Notes: generated from the letters alone by a model not told the origin. A stretch of 64,000 nt of DNA from Arion vulgaris (GCA_020796225.1 CM036755.1:60996652-61060651); one strand, 5' to 3'; shown: positions 1 to 11,188, counted from the first letter of the stretch. Numbers and translations are program-made.

Positions 1-605
1 TAGATACAGAGAGTTTTTTCAGGCGGGCTATGATAAAAGCGACGTTCCGCAAGGGACATGCTACTTCTTGAAATAATGGTAATAGTATTTGTATTAGCCT
101 CATCTCTCTGTAATTATGTGATCAGTGAGCTCATGTGGAAATCGCTGGAAATCATCCTCCTCACGTTACGTGACCCTTACAGTCTTCTACTATAAATCAT
201 AAAATTGAATTGTCGTAGTGTGTGTTTGTGTGAAGTAGAAAAACAACTTGTAAAAACTCAAATGTGGAATCATGAAATTTGGAGAGCTTATTCAAGCTGA
301 ATATTGTGTTGGTCAAAGCAACTATTTTCACGCCTTCACGTTTGCTTGATTACCGTGTTATGAGTTAATTATGTTTTCGGTGTATAATTTACTAGCGTGT
401 TTAATCGGTTATTATAAACCATAACTCACGAACATGCGCTGCAGAACATAAAATTACATCAAAATGTAATATCATCATTTGTGAATCAGACAAGTTGGTA
501 TTAAAGTTAGTTGTTAGATAAAGAAACATTCATTTCTCTCTCTCTCTCAATCGTTCTTTTTCGGCCATTTTGATTATTCTCATTGTGATATATAAACAGC
601 CTCTA
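1..605. other. Unassigned AT-rich sequence
   Basis: I see no coding region, RNA gene or recognised repeat here. There is a short TC-rich run near 534-552. No open frame has recognisable protein features. Confidence 0.5.
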
Positions 606-607
606 CC

Positions 608-722
608 AAGAACGTATTTTTACGTTACATCGATCAGTGCCATTTGGAGCTCATGTGCTTTTCCTTCGGTGACGTGTCCGATTTCAGCCTGCGTTTACTG
701 GGTTCGCTCTCCGTTAGCCTTT
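608..722 (+). repeat. Interspersed repeat, copy 1
   Basis: About 115 bp resemble 37155-37262 in the same orientation, sharing stretches such as 'TTTCAGCC', 'GTTTACT' and 'GGTTCGCTCTCCGTT'. The short open frame here (570-758) is covered by this repeat and is not a gene. The family is unidentified. Confidence 0.55.
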
Positions 723-1203
723 GACTGTCCCCAGCTGAATTGCAGGGCAGCAGGTTAAAAATTAATTTAAAAAATAACACATACGAACACAATGTTATAG
801 TCTGTTACAAATTAAATTTGACTAAACGAAATAGCAGTATTATTCACATTTTTCATCGACAAATAACAATGAATAAATAATAATGGCGATGCAGAAGTAG
901 AAGAAGACCACAGAAAAGATGAAGTGATGGCATCAAGAACAACTTGAGAGAAATTAACAAATACATATCTAGAAAGCGCATTAGGCAAGGCGTACAGAAG
1001 ATCCTTACATCTCTCGCCATCCTTACATCTTACTAAGATACAATGGAGGTAGAGAAGAAGAAGATGGAATATTAATATTAGTATTTGATGTATTAGTAAT
1101 ATTACTAATAATAGTTATACAAGTCATTTTTGTGATATAGTTAATAAACTAGTTGTTTTTTTTTAAATTTCGATTGCCCGCTAAGAAATAAGGAGTAGTT
1201 TAA

Positions 1204-1464
1204 GGGGTCTCTGTGGCTAAGTGGTTAAGCCCTTTGCCTTGTGAGTCGAAGATCGTGGGTTCGAGTCTGGGCCGCTCCATTCTGTTCATGAGTGCAGTTT
1301 TTCCAGAGACCTCTAGGATTGTTGCTGGAGCTACGGAGTTCGTGCTTTGTGGAATACTCTCGGCAGGTGGTGTGCCGTTTCTGCGGAGAGGGACCGAGCC
1401 GTATGGGTTAAAACCCAGCATAATGACGTCAATCCTTCGGCTTTTAAACCCTTTTAAGGCGTAG
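1204..1464 (+). mobile_element. SINE-A, tRNA-derived, full-length-like copy
   Basis: The head is tRNA-like, with a box A match TGGCTAAGTGG at 1214-1224 and a box B match GGTTCGAGTCT at 1258-1268, which form an internal RNA polymerase III promoter. The body that follows ('CCAGAGACC', 'GGAGCTACGGAGTTCGTGC', 'GGGACCGAGCCGTATGG') recurs at 16720-16985, 30150-30830 (split) and 48745-48970 (minus). Open frames on both strands are incidental. It is a retroposed non-coding element, not a tRNA gene, because the tRNA-like part continues straight into a repeated body. Confidence 0.8.
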
Positions 1465-1747
1465 TTAGTGCACCTAATGCGGCACCTTATACATATTTTT
1501 TCGTGAAGACAAGCTTTTCTCATCATCAGTGTCCCTGGCCCTTCAGGCTAGCCTTACTCCAACTTCTGGTGTATTTGTAATTTAGATTCCCAAGTAAAGA
1601 TCTGGAAACCTGTAGTCCAACCACGTACTATTTATACAACGTAGTTTTTTTTTGTAGTCCCAAGTTGGCATTAAACCCCAGTATTAGCACGGTACTTGGT
1701 TACTAGCTAAGAGTTCTATCGACTTGCTATCGACGCTCTACAATAAG

Positions 1748-2095
1748 TTAATACTAATTGTAGTAGTAGTGGTAGTTATAGTAGTAGTTGTATTAGTAGT
1801 ATATATAGCAATCGTAGTACAAATAGTGATAGTATTAGTAATAATAGTAGTAGTAGTAGCAGCATTAGTAATTGGTAGTAGTAATGATAGCAATTGTAAT
1901 ATTAGTAGCAGCTGTAGCAGTAGTAGTAGTAATAGTACAACTAATGTCTGGAGTATTACTAGTAGCAGTTGTAGTAGTACTATTAGGAGTATATTAGTAT
2001 TAATATTACAACTATTGGCTGTATTATTAGTAGGAGTAATCGTTGTAATACTAGTAGGAATATTTTAGTAGTAATAGTACTCGCTTTGCTTGTAG
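1748..2095 (+). repeat. Cryptic TAG/TAA trinucleotide-rich tract
   Basis: About 350 bp are dominated by imperfect 'GTAGTA', 'TTAGTA' and 'AATAGTA' triplets. The open frame across it (1724-2068) translates to Val/Ile-rich then Ser/Asn-rich low-complexity residues, as expected when a 3-bp period lacks stops in one frame. No gene is called. Confidence 0.8.
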
Positions 2096-2363
2096 TAGTA
2101 CCAACAATAAGTGTGTGCACTTTATGTAATATATACACGTACATTATTTTAGCTATTGCCATCATTCTTCCAACACACTTAATTATCATTTTATTTTATT
2201 TTTGGAAATATGTTACCGTTTCCGTTGGAATGAGGAAGTTGTAATTTGTTGGTAATTTGTATGTGTAGGAAGAAGGGAAAGATGTAGGTTGTTGCTATTT
2301 GTGCTGCTGTTTTGTATGTACATGTTAAATGTTTAGTTAAAACTTTGGTTTATTTTATAGAGT

Positions 2364-2484
2364 ATATCGCATATACGACTGCAGAGGCAGGACATCTGGC
2401 CTATGAGAGAGAAAAGTTCCGGAGAACTGTAGGGATGGCAAAGTTCTGCTCAGGACAAGCTACTTGATGATGATATCGCATATA
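2364..2484 (+). mobile_element. 5'-truncated RTE-type LINE tail with 12-bp TSD
   Basis: A 97-bp 3' fragment (2376-2472) is flanked by a perfect 12-bp target-site duplication, ATATCGCATATA, at 2364-2375 and 2473-2484. The insert carries the 3' signature also seen at 39080-39190 and 45340-45432 ('GCAGAGGCAGGACATCTGGC', 'TCTGCTCAGGACAAGCTA') and a (TGA)n tail. This fixes the true 3' end and tail type of the RTE-like family. Extreme 5' truncation is typical of target-primed reverse transcription. Confidence 0.85.
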
Positions 2485-2725
2485 TTACAATTACTTATTT
2501 AAAGTAACGATTGCTACTAGAGCTGGTTCAACAGTTTAAATACTTTGTACAGAAGGCGATAATTGCAGATTATAAATACAGTTTACGAACAGGCCAGGCA
2601 AGTTAAACATACAATTCTAGAAAATGAAAGTCATTTCATGAAGCCATTAGTTCTTTTAAACCTTTCCAATGAACACAAATATGTGACATACTGAAATTAA
2701 GACATAACTAGCTTTTTGTAATGAT

Positions 2726-3117
2726 TGATTGATTGACTGATTGATTGACTGATTGATTGATAAGACCATCATCATTGCACTTCGGTGAGTAACCATGTGT
2801 GCTTCAATCTCTTTCTCACACATGAAGATCTCAGTACTGCAGAACTCCGTAGCATCAGTAAAGGTCCTAGATATAATTATGAAGATGATGAAGATGGTAT
2901 GAATTTTCATTTAAAATATTTTATAATGAATTTTGTCCATTGCAGCGGCTTTCCAGCCTACACTTCTCGGTTTGAACTGCCAAGAGTTCATTTACGTACT
3001 CAAATTGAAAACGTGATCTACGTTTTATGGTCCGTCTCCGATAGGACTAGGAACTCGATCTTACCTACACTGAGATCAAGGGTCTCTGGAAAAATATCCA
3101 GATGGCTAAGCGAGGTA
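2726..3117 (-). mobile_element. SINE-C, nearly complete minus-strand copy
   Basis: Read on the minus strand it runs from 'CTCAGTGTAGG' through 'CGATAGGACT..' landmarks to a (TCAA)n tail, which appears on the plus strand as (TTGA)n at 2726-2762. It matches 60272-60650 and, in reverse, 14933-15375 and 35640-35955. The tRNA-like head seen at 14933 is not clear here. The open frame 2785-3219 lies inside the element and is not a gene. Confidence 0.75.
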
Positions 3118-3344
3118 GTAATTATCATTACTAGAACAATAAGGTTTTACAAAATAATTCTAAAAAATAACACCGACCACGAAGAACACAAACGATATTT
3201 TTCTTCTTCATTTCTCTAACCCTGTTTATTTGTTTCACAGGGCCAGGATAGAAGAGATTTATAGAACGAGTATTTGTGTGCGCTTCATAAATATCGTATT
3301 TCACTGCTTCTACCATTATTTCTCTGGTCACTTTTTGCGTGGAC

Positions 3345-3562
3345 TACTTTTTGCTGTGTATCCACTGTATAGGAGTAGCATTGCTCTCTGATGCCCCCCT
3401 GCCTGTTGGCAATCTGCTTCTGTGGCCGAACCATTTAATTTATTGTTTCTTGATGAAATTCAGTACTTATGTTCTAACGAATTTTTTCCTGATGTCTTCC
3501 TTTCTAAACCAGTCTCTTTTTGATACTCCTAGCAATCTATGTAGACATTTCATCGCTGACGT
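3345..3562 (-). pseudogene. LINE reverse transcriptase C-terminal fragment (RTE-type)
   Basis: The minus strand encodes a decayed C-terminal tail with 'DIRKKFV', 'VLNFIKKQ' and 'IKWFGH', including in-frame stops. In RTE-like polyproteins the corresponding segment follows the thumb (compare 'IRNEEIRRRLGM..VIQFIKEQ..IKWFGH' encoded at 63830-63950). It has no intact frame. It abuts the 31-bp array, which starts within a few bases of its end. Confidence 0.6.
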
Positions 3563-3565
3563 GAC

Positions 3566-5843
3566 CGTGACATATAGTGCTCAGTCTGACAAACAGTGTG
3601 ACATATAGTGCTCAGCAGTGGCGGCTCGTGGTCAGTTGTCTTGGTGGGGCCAGACTCAGATTTTCTGAAAAAATCATGGTGTTTGGAGTATTTACTATTG
3701 TTTGTTTATTCCAGGAAGTTATTGTCCCTTTCGATTATTGGTGGGGCCGGGCCCAACTGGCCCTCAATGGAGAGCCGCCCCTAGTGCTCAGTCTGACAAA
3801 CAACAGTGTAACATATAGTGCTCAGTCTGACAAATAGTGTAACATATAGTGCTCAGTCTGACAAATAGTGTAACATATAGTGCTCAGTCTGACAAACAGT
3901 GTAACATATAGTGCTCAGTCTGACAAACAGTGTAACATATAGTGCTCAGTCTGACAAACAGTATAACATATAGTGCTCAGTCTGACAAACAGTGTAACAT
4001 ATAGTGCTCAGTCTGACAAACAGTATAACATATAGTGCTCAGTCTGACAAACAGTGTAATATATAGTGCTCAGTCTGACAAACAGTGTAACATATAGTGC
4101 TCAGTCTGACAAACAGTATAACATATAGTGCTCAGTCTGACAAACAGTGTAACATATAGTGCTCAGTCTGACAAACAGTGTAACATATAGTGCTCAGTCT
4201 GACAAACAGTGTAACATATAGTGCTCAGTCTGACAAACAGTATAACATATAGTGCTCAGTCTGACAAACAGTGTAACATATAGTGCTCAGTCTGACAAAC
4301 AGTATAACATATAGTGCTCAGTCTGACAAACAGTGTAACGTATAGTGCTCAGTCTGACAAACAGTATAACATATAGTGCTCAGTCTGACAAACAGTGTAA
4401 CATATAGTGCTCAGTCTGACAAACAGTATAACATATAGTGCTCAGTCTGACAAACAGTGTAACATATAGTGCTCAGTCTGACAAACAGTATAACATATAG
4501 TGCTCAGTCTGACAAACGGTATAACATATAGTGCTAAGTCTGACAAACAGTGTAACATATAGTGCTCAGTCTGACAAACAGTATAACATATAGTGCTCAG
4601 TCTGACAAACAGTGTAACATATAGTGCTCAGTCTGACAAACAGTGTAACATATAGTGCTCAGTCGGACAAACAGTATAACATATAGTGCTCAGTCTGACA
4701 AACAGTATAACATATAGTGCTCAGTCTGACAAACAGTGTAACATATAGTGCTCAGTCTGACAAACAGTGTAACATATAGTGCTCAGTCTGACAAACAGTG
4801 TAATATATAGTGCTCAGTCTGATAAACAGTGTAACATATAGTGCTCAGTCTGACAAACAGTATAACATATAGTGCTCAGTCTGACAAACAGTGTAACATA
4901 TAGTGCTCAGTCTGACAAACATTATAACATATAGTGCTCAGTCTGATAAACAGTATAACATATAGTGCTCAGTCTGACAAACAATATAACATATAGTGCT
5001 CAGTCTGACAAACAGTATAACATATAGTGCTCAGTCTGACAAACAGTGTAACATATAGTGCTCAGTCTGACAAACAGTATAACATATAGTGCTCAGTCTG
5101 ACAAACGGTATAACATATAGTGCTAAGTCTGACAAACAGTGTAACATATAGTGCTCAGTCTGACAAACAGTATAACATATAGTGCTCAGTCTGACAAACA
5201 GTGTAACATATAGTGCTCAGTCTGACAAACAGTGTAACATATAGTGCTCAGTCTGACAAACAGTATAACATATAGTGCTCAGTCTGACAAACAGTATAAC
5301 ATATAGTGCTCAGTCTGACAAACAGTATAACATATAGTGCTCAGTCTAACAAACAGTGTAACATATAGTGCTCAGTCTGACAAACAGTATAACATATAGT
5401 GCTCAGTCTGACAAACAGTGTAACATATAGTGCTCAGTCTGACAAACAGTATAACATATAGTGCTCAGTCTGACAAACAGTGTAACATATAGTGCTCAGT
5501 CTGACAAACATTATAACATATAGTGCTCAGTCTGATAAACAGTATAACATATAGTGCTCAGTCTGATAAACAGTATAACATATAGTGCTCAGTCTGACAA
5601 ACAGTGTAACATATAGTGCTCAGTCTGACAAAGAGTATAACATATAGTGCTCAGTCTGACAAACAGTATAACATATAGTGCTCAGTCTGACAAACAGTAT
5701 AACATATAGTGCTCAGTCTGACAAACAGTGTAACATATAGTGCTCAGTCTGACAAACAGTATAACATATAGTGCTCAGTCTGACAAACAGTGTAACATAT
5801 AGTGCTCAGTCTGACAAACAGTGTAACATATAGTGCTCAGTCT
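3566..5843 (+). repeat. 31-bp minisatellite array, about 68 units
   Basis: The unit is about ACATATAGTG+CTCAGTCTGA+CAAACAGTRTA (31 bp). The spacing of diagnostic bases, for example C3905 to C3936, confirms the period. Units differ mainly at G/A in 'CAGTGTAAC' versus 'CAGTATAAC'. Rare shared variants reveal a 589-bp (19-unit) internal duplication. A MITE at 3616-3783 interrupts the second unit. 31 is not a multiple of 3 and there is no coding signal. Confidence 0.95.
3616..3783 (+). mobile_element. hAT-type MITE (CAGTGGCGGCTCGT family) inserted in array
   Basis: This 168-bp element starts with CAGTGGCGGCTCGTG and ends with a decayed inverted copy (..GAGCCGCCCCTA). It is flanked by the 8-bp target-site duplication GTGCTCAG, which is part of the 31-bp satellite unit, so it inserted into an existing array. 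It is related to 17259-17423, 57195-57359 and 52574-52730. An 8-bp TSD and CAG..CTG ends are typical of non-autonomous hAT elements. No transposase is present. Confidence 0.85.
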
Positions 5844-5845
5844 TT

Positions 5846-6160
5846 AACTATTTTGAATAAGCTTGGAGTAGTTGTACTCTGACAAGCTCTTGATGTTGTC
5901 AATAAACAAGTTCCTCTGCTCTCCTCTTCTCCTACCACCCACACTGTAACTGTTTAAATATTCTTTAAAATGAGTCCAGCTCGTTCTATGTCCTCAACTT
6001 CTCCTTCCACCCATAACTGTACCTGTTTAAATAATATTTGAAAATTAGTCAGTCCTCATTCTATGTCCGAACCAGGTAAGCTTAAGTCGTTTCACTACTG
6101 CCAGAAAAGTGGCTCCTGTTCGTCTGCTAACGTATTTATTTATATCTTTTACATATTTTT
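5846..6160. other. Unassigned spacer with short internal duplication
   Basis: There is no gene. A segment around 5925-6000 ('CTTCTCCTACCACCCACACTGTAACTG') is partly repeated at 6000-6060 ('CTTCTCCTTCCACCCATAACTG'), an old local tandem duplication of about 70 bp. Confidence 0.5.
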
Positions 6161-6169
6161 CGATTGATT

Positions 6170-6430
6170 TTCCAAGAAATTCGTATCACGCATCTATATT
6201 TATTTTATTCTTTTTTTTCTTCTTCAGCGATTTCTGGTCATGCGCTTAATTTACGATGGACCACAAACGGGACAATTAGCTTCAGGTCTATCAGGTTTCA
6301 CCAAAGCTTAGTTTTCAGGTCTACTGGGTGTGGCCACATGTTGCTTCTCAGCTAACCCAGGAGAAGACAGTCTTGCAGAATATGCTTCGGTGTCTGTTCC
6401 GCCTGCTGAAACTGGCAGAGAGTTGTTTGA
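6170..6430 (-). pseudogene. I-type (RNase H-bearing) LINE C-terminal fragment
   Basis: Minus-strand translation gives a Cys/His segment reading CQFQQAEQTPKHILQDC, followed by a decayed tail with 'WPHPVDLKTKLW' and 'DLKLIVPFV', interrupted by three stops. A C..H..C knuckle followed by a short hydrophobic tail is the usual end of the ORF2 product in I/Jockey-like LINEs, downstream of RNase H. It is too decayed to be functional. The relation to the I-type copy at 33941-35317 is inferred from family architecture. Confidence 0.55.
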
Positions 6431-6737
6431 CTTATTCCTAGTCTATATAAGTGTTTGTTGAGTCTGCAGTGTTAGGTGCGTGGTCGAAATATAATGACCT
6501 GGTCTTTTCTGCTTATATCTTTAAGTAAGTATTTTTCATAATCATATTCAGTGTTTATCTTCTCATGTACAGATTTTCTCTATATGATTGTCTGGAACTC
6601 CTGAAAAACCTTCATTCAAAAGCCGAAATCATGTTTTAGAAGGGCTCTTGTATGCTGTTCGAATGGTGTCTTTCACTGTGTGTCATTTCTGTGATCTACA
6701 TTATGAGTGTTCAACCTTTTGCTTTATACCACCTGTA

Positions 6738-7024
6738 AAAAGTAAGTAAAGGAACCCTTTCATACCTCGTGGTATATAGGTCAATACAGTGTTAGGCCTC
6801 TATTTTTCATTGACCGTCGGCACACGATGGGTGATGTGGTCAGCATCACGCCGGCCGCCTTTACTTCCCAGAGCATGTCTGGTACCCAGTTGAGGCTGGG
6901 TCGACCTGAGAACCGTCGCGGTCGGGAAAAAATTCCACGCGCATTGCGGGAGCTGAACCCAGACCACCAGCCTTGTGGAGCGAGTTCACTAACAACTACG
7001 CTACAGCGGTTCTCATACCATCTG
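6738..7024 (-). mobile_element. SINE-E, tRNA-derived, minus-strand copy
   Basis: On the minus strand the head contains 'GTAGCGTAGTTGTTAGTG' (box A-like) and GGTTCAGCTCC (box B, plus coordinates 6949-6959). The body carries 'GGTCGACCCAGCCTCAA', 'GGGAAGTAAAGGCG' and 'CATCACCCATCGTGTGCCG'. Matching copies are 36235-36480 (minus) and 43690-43945 (plus). The short open frame at 6827-7030 is incidental. Confidence 0.75.
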
Positions 7025-7282
7025 TATTAGACACATATCTAAAGGTCACACACGCGAAAAGTATATCACATGATTAGTGACAATGATTTTAAAACATCTG
7101 TGAATTTTTTCAATTCACAAAATAATCATGAACATTTTTGACAATCCTTAAAATTACATCATAGTCTCTTACCGGGGTTGTGGACATTATTCTGTATGCG
7201 ATAGAGGTTATACATGGCTGTTTTAGCGAAATACAAGAATTATGGTCTTTTCAATCAATGAAGCAATAAATCAATCAATCAA

Positions 7283-7355
7283 TGGGATGTTTTAGCGAGT
7301 TGTCAAACCATTTGTCTTGAGTTTCGAAGGTCGTTGGTTTAAATCCAAACCAACT
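7283..7355 (+). mobile_element. Orphan tRNA-like SINE head
   Basis: The sequence resembles the SINE-A head ('TTGAGTTTCGAAGGTCG..GGTTTAAATCC'), with a weak box B and no recognisable SINE body afterwards. It is probably a 3'-truncated or diverged SINE head. Confidence 0.4.
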
Positions 7356-7473
7356 CATTTGTTTCTGAAGTACATTTTAGAACAACTGCTGTATCACAGC
7401 GAAACTGTTCAGGTTATGATTTTTGTATGTCCTATGTTTAAAGTTAAATTATGTTATAGAGAATGTATTAAAC

Positions 7474-10052
7474 CAACGGTTCCCAAACTTTGCGTTACCC
7501 AGGACTCCTTTTCAATACATTTTACTATCACGGACCCCACAAGTTTCTATATATGAAAGTGAACATGAATGAATTATCTGTGTGTTACAATAGTAAACAA
7601 TGTCTGAGTGAATTATCTGTGTGTTACAATAGTAAACAATGTCTGAGTGAATTATATGTGTGTTACAATAGTAAACAATGTCTGAGTGAATTATCTGTGT
7701 GTTACAATAGTAAACAATGTCTGAATGAATTATCTGTGTGTTACAATAGTAAACAATGTCTGAATGAATTATCTGTGTGTTACAATAGTAAACAATGTCT
7801 GAGTGAATTATCTGTGTGTTACAATAGTAAACAATGTCTGAGTGAATTATCTGTGTGTTACAATAGTAAACAATGTCTGAGTGAATTATCTGTGTGTTAC
7901 AATAGTAAACAATGTCTGAGTGAATTATCTGTGTGTTACAATAGTAAACAATGTCTGAGTGAATTATCTGTGTGTTACAATAGTAAACAATGTCTGAGTG
8001 AATTATCTGTGTGTTACAATAGTAAACAATGTCTGAGTGAATTATCTATGTGTTACAATAGTAAACAATGTCTGAGTGAATTATCTGTGTGTTACAATAG
8101 TAAACAATGTCTGAGTGAATTATCTGTGTGTTACAATAGTAAACAATGTCTGAGTGAATTATCTGTGTGTTACAATATTAAACAATGTCTGAATGAATTA
8201 TCTGTGTGTTACAATAGTAAACAATGTCTGAGTGAATTATCTGTGTGTTACAATAGTAAACAATGTCTGAGTGAATTATCTGTGTGTTACAATAGTAAAC
8301 AATGTCTGAGTGAATTATCTGTGTGTTACAATAGTAAACAATGTCTGAGTGAATTATCTGTGTGTTATAATAGTAAACAATGTCTGAATGAATTATCTGT
8401 GTGTTACAATAGTAAACAATGTCTGAATGAATTATCTGTGTGTTACAATAGTAAACAATGTCTGAATGAATTATCTGTGTGTTACAATAGTAAACAATGT
8501 CTGAGTGAATTATCTGTGTGTTACAATAGTAAACAATGTCTGAGTGAATTATCTGTGTGTTACAATAGTAAACAATGTCTGAGTGAATTATCTGTGTGTT
8601 ACAATAGTAAACAATGTCTGAATGAATTATCTGTGTGTTACAATAGTAACAATGTCTGAATAAATTATCTGTTTTACAATAGTAAACAATGTCTGAGTAA
8701 TTATCTGTGTTACAATAGTAAACAATGTCTGAGTGAATTATCTGTGTGTTACAATAGTAAACAATGTCTGAGTGAATTATCTGTGTGTTACAATAGTAAA
8801 CAATGTCTGAGTGAATTATCTATGTGTTACAATAGTAAACAATGTCTGAGTGAATTATCTGTGTGTTACAATAGTAAACAATGTCTGAATGAATTATCTG
8901 TGTGTTACAATAGTAAACAATGTCTGAATGAATTATCTGTGTGTTACAATAGTAAACAATGTCTGAGTGAATTATCTGTGTGTTACAATAGTAAACAATG
9001 TCTGAGTGAATTATCTGTGTGTTACAATAGTAAACAATGTCTGAGTGAATTATCTGTGTGTTACAATAATAAACAATGTCTGAATGAATTATCTGTGTGT
9101 TACAATAGTAAACAATGTCTGAGTGAATTATCTGTGTGTTACAATAGTAAACAATGTCTGAGTGAATTATCTGTGTGTTATAATAGTAAACAATGTCTGA
9201 ATGAATTATCTGTGTGTTACAATAGTAAACAATGTCTGAATGAATTATCTGTGTGTTACAATAGTAAACAATGTCTGAATGAATTATCTGTGTGTTACAA
9301 TAGTAAACAATGTCTGAATGAATTATCTGTGTTTCAATAGTAAACAATGTCTGAGTGAATTATCTGTGTGTTACAATAGTAAACAATGTCTGAGTGAATT
9401 ATCTGTGTGTTACAATAGTAAACAATGTCTGAATGAATTATCTGTGTGTTACAATAGTAAACAATGTCTGAATGAATTATCTGTGTGTTACAATAGTAAA
9501 CAATGTCTGAGTGAATTATCTGTGTGTTACAATGGTAAACAATGTCTGAGTGAATTATCTGTGTGTTACAATAGTAAACAATGTCTGAGTGAATTATCTG
9601 TGTGTTACAATAGTAAACAATGTCTGAGTGAATTATCTGTGTGTTACAATAGTAAACAATGTCTGAATGAATTATCTGTGTGTTACAATAGTAAACAATG
9701 TCTGAGTGAATTATCTGTGTGTTACAATAGTAAACAATGTCTGAATGAATTATCTGTGTGTTACAATAGTAAACAATGTCTGAAGGAATTATCTGTGTGT
9801 TACAATAGTACACAATGTCTTCAATTAAAAATGTTAATAAACAACCAAAAAAAACAGTATGCCTATAGAATCCAAATAAACTGCATAATTAGCCCCAAAT
9901 TTGAATAAATCCTTCAACTCTGCATCTCACAAAACTTATTAATTTTTATAATATATCCATATTTACATGTTTGAAATGTCAAAGATCATAATATTTCTTT
10001 AAACGTTTGAGGACCCTGTGAATACACCGGGACCTCAGTTTATGAAACGCTG
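7474..10052. mobile_element. hAT-type MITE expanded by an internal satellite
   Basis: A perfect 8-bp target-site duplication, TATTAAAC (7466-7473 and 10053-10060), flanks inverted ends: CAACGGTTCCCAAACT at the left and, in reverse complement, CAGCGTTTCATAAACT at the right. The right ~110 bp aligns in reverse with the left end of 22379-22732 ('..GGGTCCTCAA', 'TTGACATTTCAAA'), so both belong to one family. Most of the 2,579 bp is the 39-bp array. The flanks alone would make a MITE of a few hundred bp. No transposase is encoded. The TSD has a central TA, as in Buster-type hATs. Confidence 0.85.
7567..9822 (+). repeat. 39-bp minisatellite array, about 58 units
   Basis: The unit is GAATGAATTA+TCTGTGTGTT+ACAATAGTAA+ACAATGTCT (39 bp, with A/G at base 3). 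Because 39 is 13 codons and the unit lacks stops in some frames, long pseudo-frames appear on both strands, such as a repeating SELSVCYNSKQCL on plus. A short decayed patch at 8645-8715 has several 1-2 bp deletions. Variants shared about 20-21 units apart (8046/8820 and 8367/9180) suggest block duplication. Nothing supports translation. Confidence 0.95.
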
Positions 10053-10060
10053 TATTAAAC

Positions 10061-10435
10061 TATCTTTCACATAAATCTATGACCATAAACAAGTCTATGT
10101 TACTGTTTCTATTCCTAGACTTTCAGATTTTTTTACCTGCAAGGTTGACTTTTTGTCAATATGTATTAAAATGTTTACTGCCTACACGGCCTCTAAACCT
10201 TCTTTATTTTTTGTTGTGTTGTGTTTATTTGAAGGCAGATTTGGTTTAATTTAGTTTGGTGTGTGCAGTTTGAGAGGCGTAGTGATTCTATGTGATATTA
10301 TTTATCATGATCATGTTTAATTTAATATTCTGATCTATTTGGTGAAACGAAGGTGGAGATATGCTGTGTAAATATCTATATTCGTTTTTAGATATGGATA
10401 ATATCATTTTGTATACACACATTTTTATCTTTTTT
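10061..10435. other. Unassigned AT-rich spacer
   Basis: I see no gene, tRNA-like sequence or recognised repeat between the hAT element and the LINE fragment. Confidence 0.5.
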
Positions 10436-10439
10436 TTTT

Positions 10440-11100
10440 CTCTCTAAGGCATCACTCATCATCAATGTGCGTATCCTTTATAGGACGTTGCTCTCTTTGC
10501 CGCGCATCTGAAACTCACTCTGTCTCTAGACAGTTCACCCACTTCGCCGATGGTCATATATCGTGGTTTCTTTAATATATTGTAGCCATCTACCTCTTGG
10601 TCTGCCTCTGCGTCCTGGGACCTTGCCCTCTAATATTGTTATTTCCAGGCCATCGTGACGCTTGATGTGACCAAAGTATGTAATTTTTCTGTATAGTATG
10701 TTGTTTATCAGCCAATTGTCTTTAACATTCAGTCTTTCAGAACATCAGTGTTCTTTCATTTTCTGTCCATGGTATTCGTAGGATCTTTCTATAGCATTTC
10801 GTTTCGAAGGATTGAATTTTCGTTCTTGTTTTTTTAATGTAATGGTCCATAATTCAAATCCATAAGTAGCCACTGGAAAAATGCATGTTCTCATTATTTT
10901 TAATTTTAATATTGTGCTGGTGCTTTGCCACATGTTCTTCATTGTGTTGAACTTCTTGATTGCTATTGCCAATCTTTTTGACATCTTTGGAACAGTCGCC
11001 GTTATTGTTGACTATTGATCCCAGGTATTCGTAGCTCTCTCTCTACACGTTGGAGTTCTTCATTGTTTATTTAGATGTTAGGTGATCCTTTACTTTGTCA
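10440..11100 (-). pseudogene. LINE reverse transcriptase C-terminus, decayed (second RTE-like family)
   Basis: The minus strand encodes, in broken frames, the RT thumb and tail: 'AIAIKKFNTMKNMWQST..KLKIMRTCIFPVATYGFELWT' (10745-10984). Further 3' is the tail ('GGCCTGGAAATAACAATATTAGAGGGC' equivalent at 10620-10660) shared with 21455-21690 on plus. The ATYG..E-WT block is the conserved end of RTE-type reverse transcriptases. Stops and frameshifts show it is dead. The 5' parts (endonuclease, RT fingers) are absent. Confidence 0.75.
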
Positions 11101-11188
11101 GTTGATATTATTTTTTTTTTGTGTATTAAAATTTAGATGTTGGTCTTCACTATGTTTCTTGGTCGTCATGATTAGGTTTTCCTAAGGC

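Noticed and set aside
1204..1280. Possible tRNA gene with box A and box B
   Set aside because: The tRNA-like part continues into a SINE body that recurs at three other loci, so it is a retroposon head. I saw no complete cloverleaf.
1724..2068. Val/Ile-rich 'membrane-like' frame
   Set aside because: It is a TAG/GTA trinucleotide tract; the hydrophobic run is a codon artefact.
3566..5843. CRISPR-like regular direct repeats
   Set aside because: Units abut head to tail with no variable spacers, no Cas genes are present and the context is eukaryotic.
7490..8659. 389-codon open frame with a repeating Cys-containing 13-residue motif
   Set aside because: It is the 39-bp satellite read in phase; the reverse strand is also open over 100 codons. 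The frame starts in MITE flank and has no signal peptide or unique domain.
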